From an uncultured Acetatifactor sp. (GTDB lineage: Bacteria; Bacillota; Clostridia; Lachnospirales; Lachnospiraceae): a stretch of DNA of 64,000 nucleotides. Positions within the stretch are counted from its first letter, which is position 1. Every line of letters starts with the position of its first letter. A program made the translations under genes and the position numbers. The notes beneath the pieces are model-generated. The model had not been told where the DNA came from and did not search any database. It saw nothing but the letters and a program-made list of their open reading frames with translations. The stretch lies in contig CAKRYI010000002.1 of assembly GCA_934426825.1 (NCBI GenBank), positions 1 to 64,000 of the forward strand. The letters are read 5' to 3'. Positions 36,929 to 44,857 of the stretch are shown piece by piece.

Positions 36929-38158
36929 ATGATGATTCATTTTTCGTTTTCAACCGTATACATGACTGCTATATCCTGCACGATAATGATTGTGTTGCTC
37001 ATGTTATATTTTTATATAGCAAAACTTATGGTAAATACCGGTTATCGTCTTTTAACCTTTGTCGCTTATTTATGCGTACTTCGGCTTTTGGTTTCTGTAG
37101 AGTTTCCATTCTCTACAAATGTCTTTTTCAGTTCAGATATTTCCTATATTGTTTCCCAAATACAACACCCTTTTATTTCAATAGGCAGATTTGATATTTC
37201 CATTTGGAGCATAGCCGCCGGCATATGGCTTATCGGCATTGTAGTGATTACTCTGATATATATCCAGTCTGAAATCAACCGCTACTATGCTATTTTTAGA
37301 AATGGTACTGATACTACAGCAAAGTACCAATCATCTATAGATAAAATTAACCTCTCTTACGCTAAAAACAAAAACTGCAAATCCTTTCGCGTTATTGCGG
37401 TAGATGACATTGCCTCTCCCATGGTGTATGGACTGAGTACTCCGGTAATTTTAGTTCCCAGAGGCATCGTAGACATGAATTTTCCTCGTGAGGAGTTTGA
37501 TTATATATTATCCCACGAAATTTCACACTATTATCACCACGATTTGATAACCAAGCGTGCTCTTTCCATTTTATGCCTTATCTACTGGTGGAATCCGTTT
37601 TGTAAGATATTGTCAAATCGTTTTGACATTGCAATGGAAATGCGGGTGGACAGGATGATTACCCAATCCGATGCTGCCTCCATTTCTACCTATACCAGAT
37701 GTCTCATTAAACTGTACCAGTATGCAATCGATTTTAAAGCTGCTAAACGCAAGAAATTTCCTTCTTCCATGTCACTTATTGAAACCAAAGAACAGCTTGT
37801 CAAGCGGTTTGAAATGATGCAGGCTTCCACGGAAAAGCCACCAAAAACTGCAAAAATATGGAGTATAGGTCTCATTGTTGCCATTATGCTCACCTTTATT
37901 TCCTCCTACCTGTTTACCTTTGAGGCATCATATATCTCTCCGGAGATTGCTGAATCAACCATTCAGCTAACCGATACAAATTCTTATGCTGTTGAAAAAG
38001 CAGACGGATACTATGACGTTTATTTTGAGGGCTATTTTATAGAGACAACTGACAACCTCGAATATTATGAACCTGATATACTCATATATACGGAAGATGA
38101 GGCGCCTGTTTCCCGTAACGAAATTGCAGCCTCTGCTGATCAGGACCCCGGTAATTAA
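36929..38158 (+). CDS. M56 (BlaR1-like) membrane metalloprotease without a penicillin-binding sensor
   Basis: A 409-residue protein: spans near residues 13-33, 42-60 and 92-112, then the cytoplasmic zinc protease domain with SHEISHYYHHD (HExxH at about 196-200) and MEMRVDRMI, a last span near 310-330, and an external tail of only about 80 residues. BlaR1 proper has a large beta-lactam sensor in that place; its absence means the signal is different. Such proteases, once activated, cause cleavage of the paired BlaI repressor. The start is one of two adjacent ATGs (36929, 36932) after AGGGTGAGGG. Confidence 0.85.
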   Translation: MMIHFSFSTVYMTAISCTIMIVLLMLYFYIAKLMVNTGYRLLTFVAYLCVLRLLVSVEFPFSTNVFFSSDISYIVSQIQHPFISIGRFDISIWSIAAGIWLIGIVVITLIYIQSEINRYYAIFRNGTDTTAKYQSSIDKINLSYAKNKNCKSFRVIAVDDIASPMVYGLSTPVILVPRGIVDMNFPREEFDYILSHEISHYYHHDLITKRALSILCLIYWWNPFCKILSNRFDIAMEMRVDRMITQSDAASISTYTRCLIKLYQYAIDFKAAKRKKFPSSMSLIETKEQLVKRFEMMQASTEKPPKTAKIWSIGLIVAIMLTFISSYLFTFEASYISPEIAESTIQLTDTNSYAVEKADGYYDVYFEGYFIETTDNLEYYEPDILIYTEDEAPVSRNEIAASADQDPGN

Positions 38159-38198
38159 CCTTTACAATGTATTCCAAGGGCATATTACATTCCGCTAA

Positions 38199-38227
38199 TT
38201 GCGTAGCTTTCCCATGTATGTTATGAT
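38199..38227 (+). promoter_or_regulatory. Promoter of manC
   Basis: TTGCGT (38199-38204), a 17-bp spacer and TATGAT (38222-38227) with an upstream TG, an extended -10. Confidence 0.55.
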
Positions 38228-38260
38228 AAGCATACAATAGAAGGGAAGGTACTACACCGA

Positions 38261-39574
38261 ATGAATATTATACTGTTATCGGGCGGCTCCGGCAAACGCC
38301 TCTGGCCTTTGTCCAATGATGTCCGCTCCAAACAATTTATTAAACTTTTCAAAAAACAGGATGGGACTTACGAATCCATGGTTCAGCGTGTCTACCGCCA
38401 GATTCGGTCGGTAGATGCGAATGCAACCGTGACGATTGCAACCGCCAAATCGCAGGTTTCCTCTATTCACAATCAGTTGGGGGATTCCGTCAATGTATGT
38501 GTAGAGCCCTGTCGTCGTGATACATTTCCTGCCATTGCTCTGGCAACTGCTTATCTCCATGATGTAAAAGGAATTTCCGAAGAAGAATCGGTAGTAGTCT
38601 GCCCTGTGGACCCCTATGTGGAGGACAACTACTTTGCGGCTCTGAAAGAGTTGAGCGCTCTTGCCGGGCAGGGTAATTCCCACCTTACGCTTATGGGTAT
38701 TCAGCCTACCTATCCCAGTGAGAAATACGGCTATATTATTCCGGCGAATAAGGAAAATATTAGTCCTGTGCTTACATTTAAGGAAAAGCCGGATGCCGAA
38801 ACCGCAGCCAAATACATTGCACAGGGTGCACTTTGGAATGGCGGTGTTTTTGCCTATCAATTAAAATATGTACTGGAAATTGCTCACAAACTCATTGATT
38901 TCACTGATTATCAAGATTTATATTCTAAATATGAAACTCTGACTAAAATAAGTTTTGATTATGCAGTAGTAGAAAAAGAAACGGATATACAGGTTCTTCG
39001 ATTTGCCGGTCAGTGGAAAGATTTAGGTACATGGAACACCTTGACCGAAGCTATGGTTGAATCTGTTATCGGCAACGCTACCCTGAATGAAACCTGTGAG
39101 AATGTACACGTTATCAACGAACTTGATGTACCTATTCTCTGTATGGGGCTAAAAGACACTGTTGTCTCCGCAAGCCCGGAAGGCATCCTCGTCTCCAACA
39201 AAGAACAGTCCAGTTATATCAAACCCTTTGTGGACAAAATGGAGCCGCCGGTTATGTTTGCAGAAAAGTCATGGGGTAGTTTTCGCGTGCTGGATGTCGA
39301 AGAAGAAAGTCTGACGATTAAAGTTACATTGAATCCCGGTCATCGCATGAATTATCATCGCCATGAGCGACGGGATGAGACATGGACAATCATTTCCGGA
39401 AAGGGACGCGCCATTATAGATGGCACGGAACAGGCTGTTCAGGCAGGTGACGTTATTACCATGCCGGCAGGCTGCCGACACACAATCATTGCAGACACAG
39501 AATTAAAAATTATGGAAGTCCAGTTAGGCAGAGAAATCAGTGTCCATGACAAGCAGAAATATGAACTGGAATAA
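38261..39574 (+). CDS. manC: Mannose-1-phosphate guanylyltransferase with C-terminal cupin (ManC type)
   Basis: A 437-residue protein. The nucleotidyltransferase starts IILLSGGSGKRLWPLSN, with ATAYLHDVK and FKEKPDAETAAKY segments; the C-terminal 100 residues are a cupin (MNYHRHERRDETWTII, DVITMPAGCRHTI) like the type II phosphomannose isomerase domain. ManC makes GDP-mannose for surface glycans. It is a single-gene unit, AAGGGAAGG upstream, beside the BlaI/M56 island and convergent with the Rpn gene. It is the only GDP-sugar enzyme in the window. Confidence 0.88.
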   Translation: MNIILLSGGSGKRLWPLSNDVRSKQFIKLFKKQDGTYESMVQRVYRQIRSVDANATVTIATAKSQVSSIHNQLGDSVNVCVEPCRRDTFPAIALATAYLHDVKGISEEESVVVCPVDPYVEDNYFAALKELSALAGQGNSHLTLMGIQPTYPSEKYGYIIPANKENISPVLTFKEKPDAETAAKYIAQGALWNGGVFAYQLKYVLEIAHKLIDFTDYQDLYSKYETLTKISFDYAVVEKETDIQVLRFAGQWKDLGTWNTLTEAMVESVIGNATLNETCENVHVINELDVPILCMGLKDTVVSASPEGILVSNKEQSSYIKPFVDKMEPPVMFAEKSWGSFRVLDVEEESLTIKVTLNPGHRMNYHRHERRDETWTIISGKGRAIIDGTEQAVQAGDVITMPAGCRHTIIADTELKIMEVQLGREISVHDKQKYELE

Positions 39575-39639
39575 CCGGACTGTCTGTAGCTGAATCAGAA
39601 TGAATTTTCATGGGAAATACCGGGGCACGCTATCAGATA

Positions 39640-39915
39640 CTAAATGCGTCCCCGCATTTCCGCCCCGCTCACTGCATCCATTTCCACTTCTCTCAATAAT
39701 GCTTCCCTATATTCTGCATCTTCTGCCACTCTTACCACTTCCTGTATCCTCCCCTGACGGTTTAAGTACAGAATTAATTTATTATACTGAATACTGGTCT
39801 GTTCTATGCCTTGCTCTATACCTTGTTCTATTCCTTGTTCTATTCCCTGTTCTATTCCCTGTTCTATTCCCTCATGTCTGCTGCTTTCCATCAAATCCTG
39901 AATTGCCTTGCACAT
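39640..39915 (-). CDS. Candidate intragenic product of the Rpn gene (antitoxin-like C-terminal protein)
   Basis: An in-frame ATG at codon 267 (39915) is preceded by GGAGAGGAAGGG, with 6 nt between the GGAAGGG core and the ATG, a better ribosome site than that of many genes here. The product would be 91 residues: a helical start, the six GIEQ repeats and the C-terminal region. In the E. coli Rpn system an equivalent internal product inhibits the full-length nuclease. Whether this start is used here is inference. Confidence 0.45.
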   Translation of the reverse strand: MCKAIQDLMESSRHEGIEQGIEQGIEQGIEQGIEQGIEQTSIQYNKLILYLNRQGRIQEVVRVAEDAEYREALLREVEMDAVSGAEMRGRI

Positions 39916-40713
39916 ATTAATCCCTTCCTCTCCACGGTATTCTTCTTTCTGTCCTACCAGTTCCACTGATTTTGTATATGCCACAGCCACATCGAAGGCG
40001 TCCTCCGCCATTCTCCCGTATTTGTCCTCTTCCTCCACCAACTGCTTTAGCCGTTCCCCATCCTGCGCACAGCGGATAAAGTCAAACACCTGCTTTATAT
40101 CGGTCTGGAATACATCCGTGTTCTCCAGTTTCCGGATTTCCACCAAGTGAATGGGATAATCCGGCACTGCCGCCCTCAGTTCCGGCGGGATTCCGTGAAA
40201 ATCAATCATATCATGGAGACTTTGCGGTTCTTTCCATTCTTCCTGTCCACAGTACAGCAGCAATGTAATCACTGGTTTCAGCTTATCCTGCCTGCGAAAG
40301 CGGTAGAGAAATTCCCCGGCAGATAACCCACCTCCGCTTTCCTTCCGCATCAGATTCCGGACCATCCTTCGGATTTCCGTTGCCTGTCTCTCATATTCCC
40401 CCGCATCATACAAAAGAATCCTGAGCGGAATACTGTAATCCACAGTCTCCTGATTCTCCAATCCTACCACAGCAAATCCCGTACCAAAAATAACTTTCCT
40501 CACCATGTCACGGGTATATGTTCCCGACGTACCGAGCAGTCGGTTCCTCACTTTTCTCAAGAACCCACTGCGATAAAAAACAACCTGTCCGTCCCGCTCC
40601 TTTACGTCCTGCGGCTTTACCACCTGCCTGCCCGAAAATCCCAGCCCGTTAATCAGGTCTGCGTATCTGGCGGCATCCGAAAAAAACACCTTCCAAATCT
40701 CATCATTTGCCAT
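39640..40713 (-). CDS. Rpn-family PD-(D/E)XK nuclease with a GIEQ repeat
   Basis: A 357-residue protein of the Rpn/PDDEXK_2 group (recombination-promoting nuclease, transposase_31-like). The core is residues 65-105, with FAVVGLENQETVDYSIPLRILLYD corresponding to the ExQ and M--R---Y pattern of the family. Six exact GIEQ repeats (residues 282-305) precede the C-terminal helical part. The ATG at 40713 has AAGGGGAG upstream. In E. coli, Rpn proteins are antiphage DNases and the C-terminal part is also made separately as an antitoxin; an internal start with a good ribosome site is present here at 39915. It is unrelated to the glycan genes around it. Confidence 0.82.
   Translation of the reverse strand: MANDEIWKVFFSDAARYADLINGLGFSGRQVVKPQDVKERDGQVVFYRSGFLRKVRNRLLGTSGTYTRDMVRKVIFGTGFAVVGLENQETVDYSIPLRILLYDAGEYERQATEIRRMVRNLMRKESGGGLSAGEFLYRFRRQDKLKPVITLLLYCGQEEWKEPQSLHDMIDFHGIPPELRAAVPDYPIHLVEIRKLENTDVFQTDIKQVFDFIRCAQDGERLKQLVEEEDKYGRMAEDAFDVAVAYTKSVELVGQKEEYRGEEGINMCKAIQDLMESSRHEGIEQGIEQGIEQGIEQGIEQGIEQTSIQYNKLILYLNRQGRIQEVVRVAEDAEYREALLREVEMDAVSGAEMRGRI
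39799..39870 (-). repeat. Six tandem 12-bp units encoding GIEQ
   Basis: Six consecutive in-frame copies of GGAATAGAACAG with a few silent changes. Each unit adds or removes four residues without a frameshift, so copy number can vary by slippage. Confidence 0.9.
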
Positions 40714-40719
40714 ATGCAA

Positions 40720-40863
40720 CTCCCCTTCGGGAGCCTCCTCATCTGCGAAACTCCCGCTTTTCCTTTATTGATTGTATTGAAAAAGCACGAATTTCGGAAA
40801 TGAATTAGACAAAGCGCTGCCGCTTTTTTGAAAGACAAGATTCTCTGAAATATGCTTTTTTAT
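40720..40863 (-). promoter_or_regulatory. Structured leader of the Rpn gene that may hide the ribosome site
   Basis: On the transcript CTCCC (plus 40729-40733) can pair with the GGGAG of the ribosome site (40720-40724) around a GAAG loop. The same CTCCCG can instead pair with an upstream CGGGAG (40751-40756), which would free the site. A third hairpin (AAAGCG/CGCTTT, 40811-40826) lies further upstream. The two pairings are mutually exclusive. Confidence 0.35.
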
Positions 40864-40892
40864 AGAATATCATATCTGTTGCAGTTTGTAAA
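40864..40892 (-). promoter_or_regulatory. Promoter of the Rpn gene
   Basis: On the minus strand TTTACA (40887-40892), a 17-bp spacer with a TG just before the -10, and TATTCT (40864-40869). Confidence 0.45.
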
Positions 40893-40916
40893 TAAACGTT
40901 TTTTCGTTTTATATAT

Positions 40917-40956
40917 AAAAGCCCCTCTACCGACCCGGTTCGGCATTGGGGCTTTT
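40917..40956 (-). terminator. Terminator after the CIRCE-controlled gene
   Basis: AAAAGCCCC (40917-40925) and GGGGCTTTT (40948-40956) form a perfect 9-bp stem with an inner CCGA/TCGG pairing. It begins 6 bp after the stop codon at 40962 and could work in both directions. Confidence 0.8.
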
Positions 40957-40961
40957 CTTAC

Positions 40962-41888
40962 TTATTCATCCAACTCGTCTTGTGTGTATTTTTTGCGATG
41001 CCGATACGCCCTCAAAATATGAGGTTTCTTCTGCACCTCGGAATATATCAGGTCTTTGGAAAAGCTGTATTCATTTCCCTCCCGAAGCTCCTTCTTGGTC
41101 ACAGCACATCGCTTATTTCCATTTTTAAGGACAATAACCATACTTTGGTCTGCTCTCATAATATCCTCCTGCACGGAGGTGAGCACTTCGTTTCGATAAA
41201 AATCCTGACTGTCCAACATCAGAATATTTCCTACCATTCTTTTCGGCACCAATATAATGGGTTCTCCCCCATAGACCGGCAATTCGGTTTCAATCTCCGG
41301 CCAATGGTTTCCGCCCATCCACGTTCTGCCCACCCGGCATTTCCTCATGGGTACACGGTGTTTTCTGCATTGCTGCTGCGTAAAAGCTATCAAATCAGCC
41401 TTGCAAATCATTGCCATCATATCGGATATAATGTCTCTGTCAATTCCTTTTACTAACAGCGCACTCTCTTCCAAATCTTTTAACATGCCTGTCTGCACTG
41501 CCTTGCTCTGCGAAAAACGTTCATAAATGGAAAGCCCTTTTACCCTGCCGACGGCATTTCCCCGATACCCCTCTCTGGCATATCCAAGGTGAATTTCCTT
41601 CGGCTCACGCAGGTACCTCATCATTCTCACTGCATTGACTTTATCCCCTGCCTGCACATACTGCAGGTATCTGTCAAAATAGGTCACAACATGTTCCCTC
41701 ATTGTGCAGCTCAACTCGTCATCATACTTCAAAAGTCTTCCGGGGTCTAAAAATAATACTCTGTCCGCATTGACATAAATATCTAAGAATTCCAGTTCTT
41801 TTTGCTTTAACGGAATATGAAAATGCTCCGTAAATTTAATCTTAGTCTTCCGGTTTCTTGGTGTAAGTTCGCTCTTTACCTTTTCCAT
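40962..41888 (-). CDS. Uncharacterised protein under CIRCE heat-shock control
   Basis: A 308-residue soluble protein with no signal peptide or membrane span. I see HFHIPLKQKELEFLDIYVN, VLFLDPGRLLKYDD (residues 44-57), FTQQQCRKHRVPM in the middle, PIILVPKRMVGN near residue 215, and a basic C terminus. LFLDP followed later by ILVPK recalls a group of uncharacterised bacterial proteins, some of which I associate loosely with defence or conflict loci, but I cannot name a family. AAGAGG lies upstream of the ATG. It is a single-gene unit with a strong promoter, a CIRCE operator and a terminator, so it is probably induced by protein-folding stress. Confidence 0.75.
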   Translation of the reverse strand: MEKVKSELTPRNRKTKIKFTEHFHIPLKQKELEFLDIYVNADRVLFLDPGRLLKYDDELSCTMREHVVTYFDRYLQYVQAGDKVNAVRMMRYLREPKEIHLGYAREGYRGNAVGRVKGLSIYERFSQSKAVQTGMLKDLEESALLVKGIDRDIISDMMAMICKADLIAFTQQQCRKHRVPMRKCRVGRTWMGGNHWPEIETELPVYGGEPIILVPKRMVGNILMLDSQDFYRNEVLTSVQEDIMRADQSMVIVLKNGNKRCAVTKKELREGNEYSFSKDLIYSEVQKKPHILRAYRHRKKYTQDELDE

Positions 41889-41990
41889 AATAAATTACCT
41901 CTTTCTTTCTCATCATCAAATGAATTCTCATTGTCTTTACCTCCATGGGTATTTAATTTGTTTTTGAATACTTCCGGGTAGTATTCCGTT

Positions 41991-42029
41991 ATCACATTAG
42001 CACTCGTTTTGTTTAAGTGCTAATGTGAT
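41991..42029 (-). promoter_or_regulatory. CIRCE operator (HrcA binding site)
   Basis: On the minus strand it reads TTAGCACTT-N9-GAGTGCTAA, one mismatch from the CIRCE consensus TTAGCACTC-N9-GAGTGCTAA. The arms extend to 15 bp each (41991-42005 and 42015-42029, 14 of 15 paired). It overlaps the -10 and start site of the promoter at 42028-42056, the usual place for HrcA repression. Confidence 0.9.
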
Positions 42030-42056
42030 TTTATACAATACTTCGTGTTCTGTCAA
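42028..42056 (-). promoter_or_regulatory. Strong sigma-A promoter with CIRCE
   Basis: On the minus strand TTGACA (42051-42056), a 17-bp spacer and TAAAAT (42028-42033). The transcript would have a leader of about 135 nt. Confidence 0.85.
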
Positions 42057-42130
42057 TATGGCATGTATAAAATATGCAAAAATGATGCAATTTCACAAAT
42101 GGCATACTCTAATCTGCATCTGTATTCCAT

Positions 42131-42164
42131 AAAAAAAAGACTCTGAACCAAAGATCCAAAGTCT
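42131..42164 (-). terminator. Terminator at the end of the capsule locus
   Basis: A 12-bp stem (42138-42149 with 42153-42164, some G-U pairs) followed on the minus strand by eight T residues, 12 bp after the last stop codon at 42177. Confidence 0.85.
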
Positions 42165-42176
42165 TTCTAAATCATC

Positions 42177-43148
42177 CTACTTATCCGCTTTTTCAAACCG
42201 TTCCTTTTCTGCCTCATAATCTAAACGTCTGACATGATATTGAACATCCTCCAGTATGCTCCTGTTCTTCGCAATAATATCCGCCTGCAGTCCAATCACA
42301 AAAGTCATAAATCCCATCAAAATCAGAATACTGGCCAATATGAGTGATTGTATATGACCGCCTGCCGCCTGTCCTATCAGCAATACAATATATCTTACAC
42401 CCAGCAAAACCCCTAAAATGAAAGGAATTATCCCCGCAATCGTAAAAAATCTCAACGGTTTATACATAATATAAGCTCTGACAATCGTTACCATTGATCT
42501 TTTTACATAACTAAACATACTATGAAACAATCTGGACGGACGAAGTTCTCCATTAGTTCTTATCGGCACAGACATCATGGGAATATGCTCTCTACCGGCT
42601 TGTACAATCGTTTCTAAGGTATATGTATATTCATTCGTAACATTCAATCGCATTGCCGCATCCCTGCTGTATGCTCTAAATCCGCTCGGTGCGTCCGGAA
42701 TTTTCGATTGTGACGCTTTTCTAACCACCCAACTGCCTAAATGCTGCAATGTTTTCTTTAAAGGTGAAAAATGCTCAATGGAATCAATCGGGCGCTCTCC
42801 CACAACAATATCTGCTTTTCCGTCCAATATTGGTCTGACAATAGTTTCAATGTCCTGACCATTATACTGATTATCTGCATCTGTATTGACAATAATATCC
42901 GCTCCATGCCGTAAACATGCGTCAATCCCAGCCATAAACCCCTTTGCCAACCCTCTGTTTTTCTTAAAGTTGACAATATAATTTACACCCCATTCCCGTG
43001 CAACTCTTACTGTATCGTCAACGCTTCCGTCATTAATGATAAGATATTCTATTTCATCAATACCCTCTATTTTCTTTGGCAAATCATTCAAGGCTATTTC
43101 CAATGTTTCAGCCTCATTATAACAGGGAATCTGTATTATTAATTTCAT
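42177..43148 (-). CDS. DPM1/ArnC-like GT2 polyprenyl-phosphate glycosyltransferase
   Basis: A 323-residue protein: IIQIPCYNEAETLEIAL, LIINDGSVDDTV, the acidic cluster IIVNTDADNQYNG near residue 95, DAPSGFRAYS, and two C-terminal spans (about 232-255 and 266-290). It should load a sugar on polyprenyl phosphate. I use the ATG at 43148; GAGG and AAAGGA lie upstream. It is the last gene of the capsule locus; GtrA at 53282-53701 could flip its product and the GT39-like protein at 57567-59489 could transfer it. Confidence 0.87.
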   Translation of the reverse strand: MKLIIQIPCYNEAETLEIALNDLPKKIEGIDEIEYLIINDGSVDDTVRVAREWGVNYIVNFKKNRGLAKGFMAGIDACLRHGADIIVNTDADNQYNGQDIETIVRPILDGKADIVVGERPIDSIEHFSPLKKTLQHLGSWVVRKASQSKIPDAPSGFRAYSRDAAMRLNVTNEYTYTLETIVQAGREHIPMMSVPIRTNGELRPSRLFHSMFSYVKRSMVTIVRAYIMYKPLRFFTIAGIIPFILGVLLGVRYIVLLIGQAAGGHIQSLILASILILMGFMTFVIGLQADIIAKNRSILEDVQYHVRRLDYEAEKERFEKADK

Positions 43149-43183
43149 GTCCTTTATCCTCAACTTTCCAAAACATCACCTGT

Positions 43184-44845
43184 CTACTTATTTTCTGCTT
43201 GCAAAGCGCCCTCTCTGTTGCTGTCTTTTAGACTACCTTTTTCACCAACGAAGCAGAAAATGATAGCCACTAATGGAACTGTAATTTGTCCGGGAACCAC
43301 AACCATCTCTGTCAGTCCAAAACACAAAATGGAAATTAAAAACATCATACATATCCACTGTTCCGGTCTACGCATTCTAAAAGTACACACCAAACTATAT
43401 ACACATATCACTATATAAAGCACTCCAACCGGAATGCCATAGTCATACGCCATCTGCATGAACGCATTATGCGCATGACTAATATATGCAAACTCAGTAA
43501 TATAAAATCCCTGTTCGGTGTTTTGATGTCCCCGCCAATTCAGATGATTCCAATAATACGTATAAATTACCTTCCGGGCTCCAAAGGCACTGTCAATATC
43601 TATCCCTTCAAGCATAAACGGGTTTTGCGGTGTGCTTCCCGGTTCTATGATTTCCGGTTCTGCGATTCCAAGCTCAGTTCCTTCAGACAACTCTGCCGCA
43701 TAAACCTTCATTCCCGAAATACTGCTTTGCAGGCGTTCCAGCAACTTATGATAATCAATACCCACTGCATCTAATATTCTTCCAACATTATTGTCTATTG
43801 CCTCTTCAAAGGAAATATATTTCGGGCTGTCCCATGTATCAAAAGAGCATATACTGCCACCTTCTCTATATTCCCCTTCATACCAGATAGGATGATGCAA
43901 GACAGTCGGCAAATAACGTATCCCGCAATATACTATAGGGAAAGTAATCACCATACAGAGAACTAATGCTACCCCATGAAAAAACCATCTATAAAAGGAT
44001 TTTTTCTGTATGATATCATATACAGTAATGAGCACCAGCGTAGCTACAGCCATCCCCAGTATTGCGGATCGTCCACCGGTAAACACCATAAAACTGATAC
44101 TGACTGCCGCAAAAAAGAAATAAAAGCCTGTAATCCAACGCTTGCCTTTTTTCTCTTTTTCCCATATCCACTTAATCAAAAATGCACAATAAACAATCAT
44201 ATAAAAAAGACCGTTTTGTGTTTCCCCGGCGTATAATCCCTTATACCGCACATAATCATATGGACGAAAAGCAAATGCCATCGTCTGCTGAATGAAAAAC
44301 CAAATAATAATGCCATTCAACATTCCATCCCAAAAAAAGACTCGCTTTTCTTCCGAAATTCCAATCAAACAGAATCCTCCGAAAATAAGCATATACCACA
44401 AGGGTAAAATCCCCCCATGTGCAGAAATCTGCATAAGCACAAGCATCACCAATACACACCAAAAAAATGGTTTCCGTATACGGCTTCGCACACTCAGACC
44501 GTTCCATTCCCGGATAATGTATATTACGAGATAACTCCACATTGCTACGCCTAACACTCCGGCAACCCACGGCTGCTTATATCCCCAAGCCTTTTTTCCG
44601 CTACCGCAAGCCACTATACTCAAAATCAGACACACCGGTGTCCAATATCGATAGACTTTGTCTTTCAATATTCTGCCATTCAAAGAAGGCAACACCATAA
44701 GAGCCATAACCACACCTGTGAGGTTAGCGAAAAACATCTGCACCTCACCTACGGCACTACCGCGCCGCTGGTCAATTACTCCCAATAACAAAAAACATAT
44801 TGTATACCATACTTTATATTTATTTGTACTCAAATATTGCCTCAT
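43184..44845 (-). CDS. wzy: O-antigen ligase/polymerase-family protein (Wzy candidate)
   Basis: A 553-residue protein with about twelve spans and a large external loop (about residues 310-440). The FTGGRSAILG segment and SHAHNAFMQMAYDYGIPVG after the loop are the conserved features of the Wzy_C/WaaL family. Beside Wzz-like and Wzx genes it is best read as the polymerase that links flipped repeat units, although ligases share the fold. AAAGGG precedes the ATG, 12 bp after the Wzz-like gene. Confidence 0.85.
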   Translation of the reverse strand: MRQYLSTNKYKVWYTICFLLLGVIDQRRGSAVGEVQMFFANLTGVVMALMVLPSLNGRILKDKVYRYWTPVCLILSIVACGSGKKAWGYKQPWVAGVLGVAMWSYLVIYIIREWNGLSVRSRIRKPFFWCVLVMLVLMQISAHGGILPLWYMLIFGGFCLIGISEEKRVFFWDGMLNGIIIWFFIQQTMAFAFRPYDYVRYKGLYAGETQNGLFYMIVYCAFLIKWIWEKEKKGKRWITGFYFFFAAVSISFMVFTGGRSAILGMAVATLVLITVYDIIQKKSFYRWFFHGVALVLCMVITFPIVYCGIRYLPTVLHHPIWYEGEYREGGSICSFDTWDSPKYISFEEAIDNNVGRILDAVGIDYHKLLERLQSSISGMKVYAAELSEGTELGIAEPEIIEPGSTPQNPFMLEGIDIDSAFGARKVIYTYYWNHLNWRGHQNTEQGFYITEFAYISHAHNAFMQMAYDYGIPVGVLYIVICVYSLVCTFRMRRPEQWICMMFLISILCFGLTEMVVVPGQITVPLVAIIFCFVGEKGSLKDSNREGALQAENK

Positions 44846-44857
44846 CCCATAATCCCT

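Noticed and set aside
39623..39655. Inverted repeat between manC and the Rpn gene as a terminator
   Set aside because: The GC-rich arms pair imperfectly and no T run follows in either direction.
40653..40838. Small overlapping ORF in the Rpn leader
   Set aside because: It overlaps the Rpn start out of frame and has no recognisable protein features; its ATG-AGGAGG region is more likely part of the leader structure.
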